From NCBI GenBank assembly GCA_030374765.1, contig JARGXX010000079.1, positions 992,001-1,056,000 on the forward strand: a stretch of 64,000 bases of DNA. Direction: 5' to 3'. The DNA is from Agarophyton chilense. Taxonomy: Eukaryota; Rhodophyta; Florideophyceae; Gracilariales; Gracilariaceae. Under the pieces are notes generated by a model that had not been told where the DNA came from, ran no database searches, and saw only the letters and a list, made by a program, of their open reading frames with translations. A program made the position numbers and the translations under genes. This document shows, one piece after another, positions 62,101 to 64,000 of the stretch. Position 1 is the stretch's first letter. Each line of letters opens with the position of its first letter.

Positions 62101-64000
62101 CGCCTTGCTGCTGAAAATTTGAGGATTCAGAACGTTCATCAGACTCCATAGCTCCTTCAAGTTGTTAGACAAGGGAGTGCCAGTCAGAAGAAGACGACGT
62201 TGGGCTTTCGCATAGCTTCGAATTCCAATGTTGATCTTGGAATTATCGTTCTTCAAACGGTGAGCCTCATCTACGACCAGATATTCAAACTCGACGTTAC
62301 GGAACGCTCGTAAAAGACTAGAGTAGCTTGGAAACCCTTCTCTCCGCTTCTTTGAGAAAATATCACGAGCAGCCAGTTCGTAGCTGGTAACCATTATGTC
62401 AAAAGCATCTTCTTTTAAGACTTGTTCCAAATTTTCGAACCTTTCATCAGCAGAACCAAGATGTGTGACAACAGATATTTGTCCTGGATAGAATTTCTCA
62501 ACTTCTTCCGCCCAGTGTGCACATACATTTCTAGGAGCGATAACGAGGTGCGGGCCTCGTGAGCCAGAAATAACGAGAGAAGCGAGGAACGAGATAGCTT
62601 GGATCGTTTTCCCAAGACCCATTTCGTCGGCAAGAATGGCGTTGAGTCCTTGTGCATCAAGCATGAGCAACCATTTAATACCCTCGTTTTGATGCGGTTG
62701 GAGGGCACAGCTTTCACCTGTCGGCGGGACAAACGCCTGCTCCTGTTTTTCAACCACAGTTTCGTCGGGTTGGCCTCCTCCACTCCCGTCTTTCACGTCT
62801 GAGTGCTTTCCAGACTGTGTTGCCATTGCAACATGAAGATCTTTGGCGATTGCAGCACTCTGTTGTACAAGGAAGTCGAGGCGTTCTTGCTGTTCTCGTG
62901 CACTTAATGCATCTCCTTGTGCCTGGAATATGTTTCGAGGGCGAGTGCGTTTACGCCTTCCGTTCGCTTTTCTTCTGGACTTTGGTTTCTTGGCCACATC
63001 TGTGTCTTCAAATAAATCCTCACTGTCAAAGTCCTCATCAGCTTCATTGTCGTCCTCTTCGTCTGCTTCACTCATATGTACTTCACTTTCCTCTGCTTCA
63101 TCTGACCCAATTGACTCCTCAAATTCTTCCAGCTCTATTTCCTCCTCCTCATCGATTCCAATTTCCTCGTCTGCGTCGGACAATTGCTTCATAGTGTCGT
63201 TGAGGTTCTTGGGTTTCTTGTCATAGACGTCATCTTGATCGCTGTCTTTTTCTTCTCCTCTGACACCTTTCTCAGTACGAGTAGACCGTGGGGAAGCTCC
63301 TCTCCTCACAAGGTTACGCTTACTTCGACGAAGCCTTAAAGGAGACTCGACTTCATTCCCAGATCCCGACGGCCTTCTGCATTCCGTTTTGGAGGACTCC
63401 TTGGAGTTTTTAACAACTTCCTTCATGAGCGCCCGCCGCGATTTCAATTGGCGCCGAAGGTCCTCTAATGCCGGCAAACGCACACTTTTCGTTTTGGGAT
63501 TCTTCGTCTGCCTTTTTTTCTTGGCTATAGAGTCAATTTGGTGCCTTGTTTTCACCCCTTTTGCATTTCGACGGGCTCTTGTGGCCGGAGATTCTGTGCA
63601 GGATTGGTCTTCTGAACAGCTATCATCCACAGAAATGGCTGAAGATGTGGGCTTCTGCTTTCTTCGCATTTTTCGGGCCTGATGGCTTTCTTCATCAGTA
63701 TCTGTATCTGTACCATCGTCTCTCAATTCTCCGGAGCTTGTGATGACTCTTTTTTTTAGATGGGCCCCGTTCCCGTCATCTTCTTCATTGTGACCATAAA
63801 GCCTCCTCAGCTTTGCCCTTCCTTCTTTGGTGTTCCATTCCATCACCATATTCGGTACATTGGCTTCCACAGTCACGTTCGCCAATATGGCCTGGAGCTC
63901 TAGATTACTCCCAAGGTCTTCTGGAAGCCCGTTGCCCATGTTAAGGATCGAGCGTGTGCGGCGGCGCTTGTTTGAGGGAGGGGTCTTGACTTCCTGAACG
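59158..64000 (-). CDS. Snf2-family chromatin remodelling ATPase, 5' end beyond the window
   Basis: Intronless frame, at least 1593 residues counted from ATG 63939. The frame stays open to the window edge (codons for KRRRTRSILN precede that ATG), so the true start may be outside. Residues 253-313 are strongly acidic, with a basic stretch next (319-335). The Snf2 ATPase starts at about 410: LADEMGLGKT (Walker A, Lys444), VVDEAHRLKN (DEAH, 557-560), LLLTGTPLSNN, then the C-terminal lobe with RCPMSALQKALMVHFQHR, FSQFREVLDFLEDL, TTRAGGVGLNLQTADTVILF and SRIQRIGQKK. The order and the AVGAGKFN segment after the last motif fit the Snf2/Sth1 (SWI/SNF) class more than CHD or ISWI. No bromo-, chromo- or SANT domain is visible. 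The tail ends in VIVLTDSDDDFE (1566 on), a SUMO-interaction motif. Nuclear, ATP-driven nucleosome remodelling. Confidence 0.9.
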   Translation of the reverse strand, partial: VQEVKTPPSNKRRRTRSILNMGNGLPEDLGSNLELQAILANVTVEANVPNMVMEWNTKEGRAKLRRLYGHNEEDDGNGAHLKKRVITSSGELRDDGTDTDTDEESHQARKMRRKQKPTSSAISVDDSCSEDQSCTESPATRARRNAKGVKTRHQIDSIAKKKRQTKNPKTKSVRLPALEDLRRQLKSRRALMKEVVKNSKESSKTECRRPSGSGNEVESPLRLRRSKRNLVRRGASPRSTRTEKGVRGEEKDSDQDDVYDKKPKNLNDTMKQLSDADEEIGIDEEEEIELEEFEESIGSDEAEESEVHMSEADEEDDNEADEDFDSEDLFEDTDVAKKPKSRRKANGRRKRTRPRNIFQAQGDALSAREQQERLDFLVQQSAAIAKDLHVAMATQSGKHSDVKDGSGGGQPDETVVEKQEQAFVPPTGESCALQPHQNEGIKWLLMLDAQGLNAILADEMGLGKTIQAISFLASLVISGSRGPHLVIAPRNVCAHWAEEVEKFYPGQISVVTHLGSADERFENLEQVLKEDAFDIMVTSYELAARDIFSKKRREGFPSYSSLLRAFRNVEFEYLVVDEAHRLKNDNSKINIGIRSYAKAQRRLLLTGTPLSNNLKELWSLMNVLNPQIFSSKATFETWFSAPFSSKMEKKNTNVGLTAAEKSVIVDRLHTVIRPFFRRRVRADVCPTFTSADEVVIRCPMSALQKALMVHFQHRATTKDAGLNNVVMAMRRVCNHPYIVSPALYDSYSNQVSPRVVAVSGKFVFLYYALPRLLAGDHRVLIFSQFREVLDFLEDLMELLHVKFSRLDGMTSADDRSSGLAEFNREGSDIPVFLLTTRAGGVGLNLQTADTVILFDSDWNPSADLQAVSRIQRIGQKKTVHILRLVTDRSIDDLIVEAARNKMKTQAVAVGAGKFNTSHGAALDQRMRQRDLEQLLQRLESMNYKEIDFGDTGITTTDCSVDTSKEERADKLMFRKWDEALLRTGETALPVVSLDPIWIDSVDGCRPSDIPRWLRKDADIWAAAKALYSSGPLVAVQIYEDALKSKALIGSYSKRGRAARARRQVINYEDFSDLGSGDDEKDPELVINDIDFVEEESDVETDNIGPEENEKEKVQMPGAGLLQDWSKSPQIPISTHDVGRIGSNVAACEAPRMNVAGAEVSTTNVTGVLQSGWKTMDTKDVAIVTATKHKTLGTDSNGVFIRPHALDTGRSKPQGIFIAPVSQSTNSSTRFVAGSTRTSSLGTGIPVSKSGQTLNQKNTTSISTDPTHGISRKSVSSVPVKRRNGVAIPRTSPWSQMRQRENTPNSSTVQNQAARYILEYNRLCAAIGVSPVPAGSRRFKSETEVECMRNSSSTFASTGVSSQACSGSAGLPIGLSKMAPPSTTNQTYRLSGLSGQAAQKGSLDLISKTTPVFQKERKMPTALRRTVPQTGCVDPGPSVVVPQPKPPFAKAGLSLRESGQVLGSQTRTVPQVLRKERQSLLEANGLPQKNLELLSREMNLSNDGIRMNSKGSQSSAAQRPRRSVPSGMKALNSISTCPFSTNKQLSGEPRGTRGKSRTRNASFVQSNSVSKAHQESSRRPVIPATEVIVLTDSDDDFEISFSVNTDTERTRQRA

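Overview
The window looks like nuclear DNA of a photosynthetic eukaryote, most likely a red alga of the florideophyte type (Chondrus-like). This is inference. It rests on plastid-type atypical thioredoxins, a secreted malectin-domain protein, intron-poor genes with a few short GTAAGT...AG introns (61-99 bp), and a compact gene block next to a large nest of Ty3/Gypsy, Copia and PIF/Harbinger elements. No taxonomic search was possible.

Layout: 1-32.6 kb is almost entirely transposable elements. A Gypsy element (E0, 1-2803) runs in from the left edge. A second, related Gypsy chromovirus (E1, 2902-13096) is complete from LTR to LTR. Both sit inside one minus-strand Copia element (98 bp left at 2804-2901, the rest at 13097-15.5 kb). 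A PIF/Harbinger DNA transposon follows (15.5-17.8 kb) with a SANT/Myb-like partner gene convergent to an apparently intact DDE transposase. Then come a third related chromovirus (E2, about 18.6-27.7 kb) and an unrelated Gypsy element (E3, 27.7-32.6 kb). The LTR elements are broken fossils. E0, E1 and E2 share an antisense ORF between pol/chromodomain and the 3' LTR. Its amino-acid motifs are conserved between copies whose LTRs have diverged, which makes it the strongest candidate here for an undescribed function.

32.6-36.6 kb holds no gene I can support, but it carries two sets of tandem repeats. From 36.6 kb the DNA becomes host-gene rich: a two-TM hypothetical protein; a two-exon secreted malectin/Cys-rich protein; a LINE endonuclease remnant; a metallothionein; a membrane-anchored HExxH metalloprotease; two ACHT-like plastid thioredoxins 8 kb apart; an importin-7/8-type karyopherin; a CWF19L1/Drn1 homologue; a three-exon SPT4; a small two-TM protein; and a large Snf2-family chromatin remodeller that is still open at the right edge.

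The host genes are not an operon, but several fall in gene-expression and trafficking roles (SPT4 transcription elongation, Snf2 remodelling, CWF19L1 RNA metabolism, importin nuclear transport). Intergenic distances are mostly 0.3-0.8 kb, shorter than in the element-rich half.
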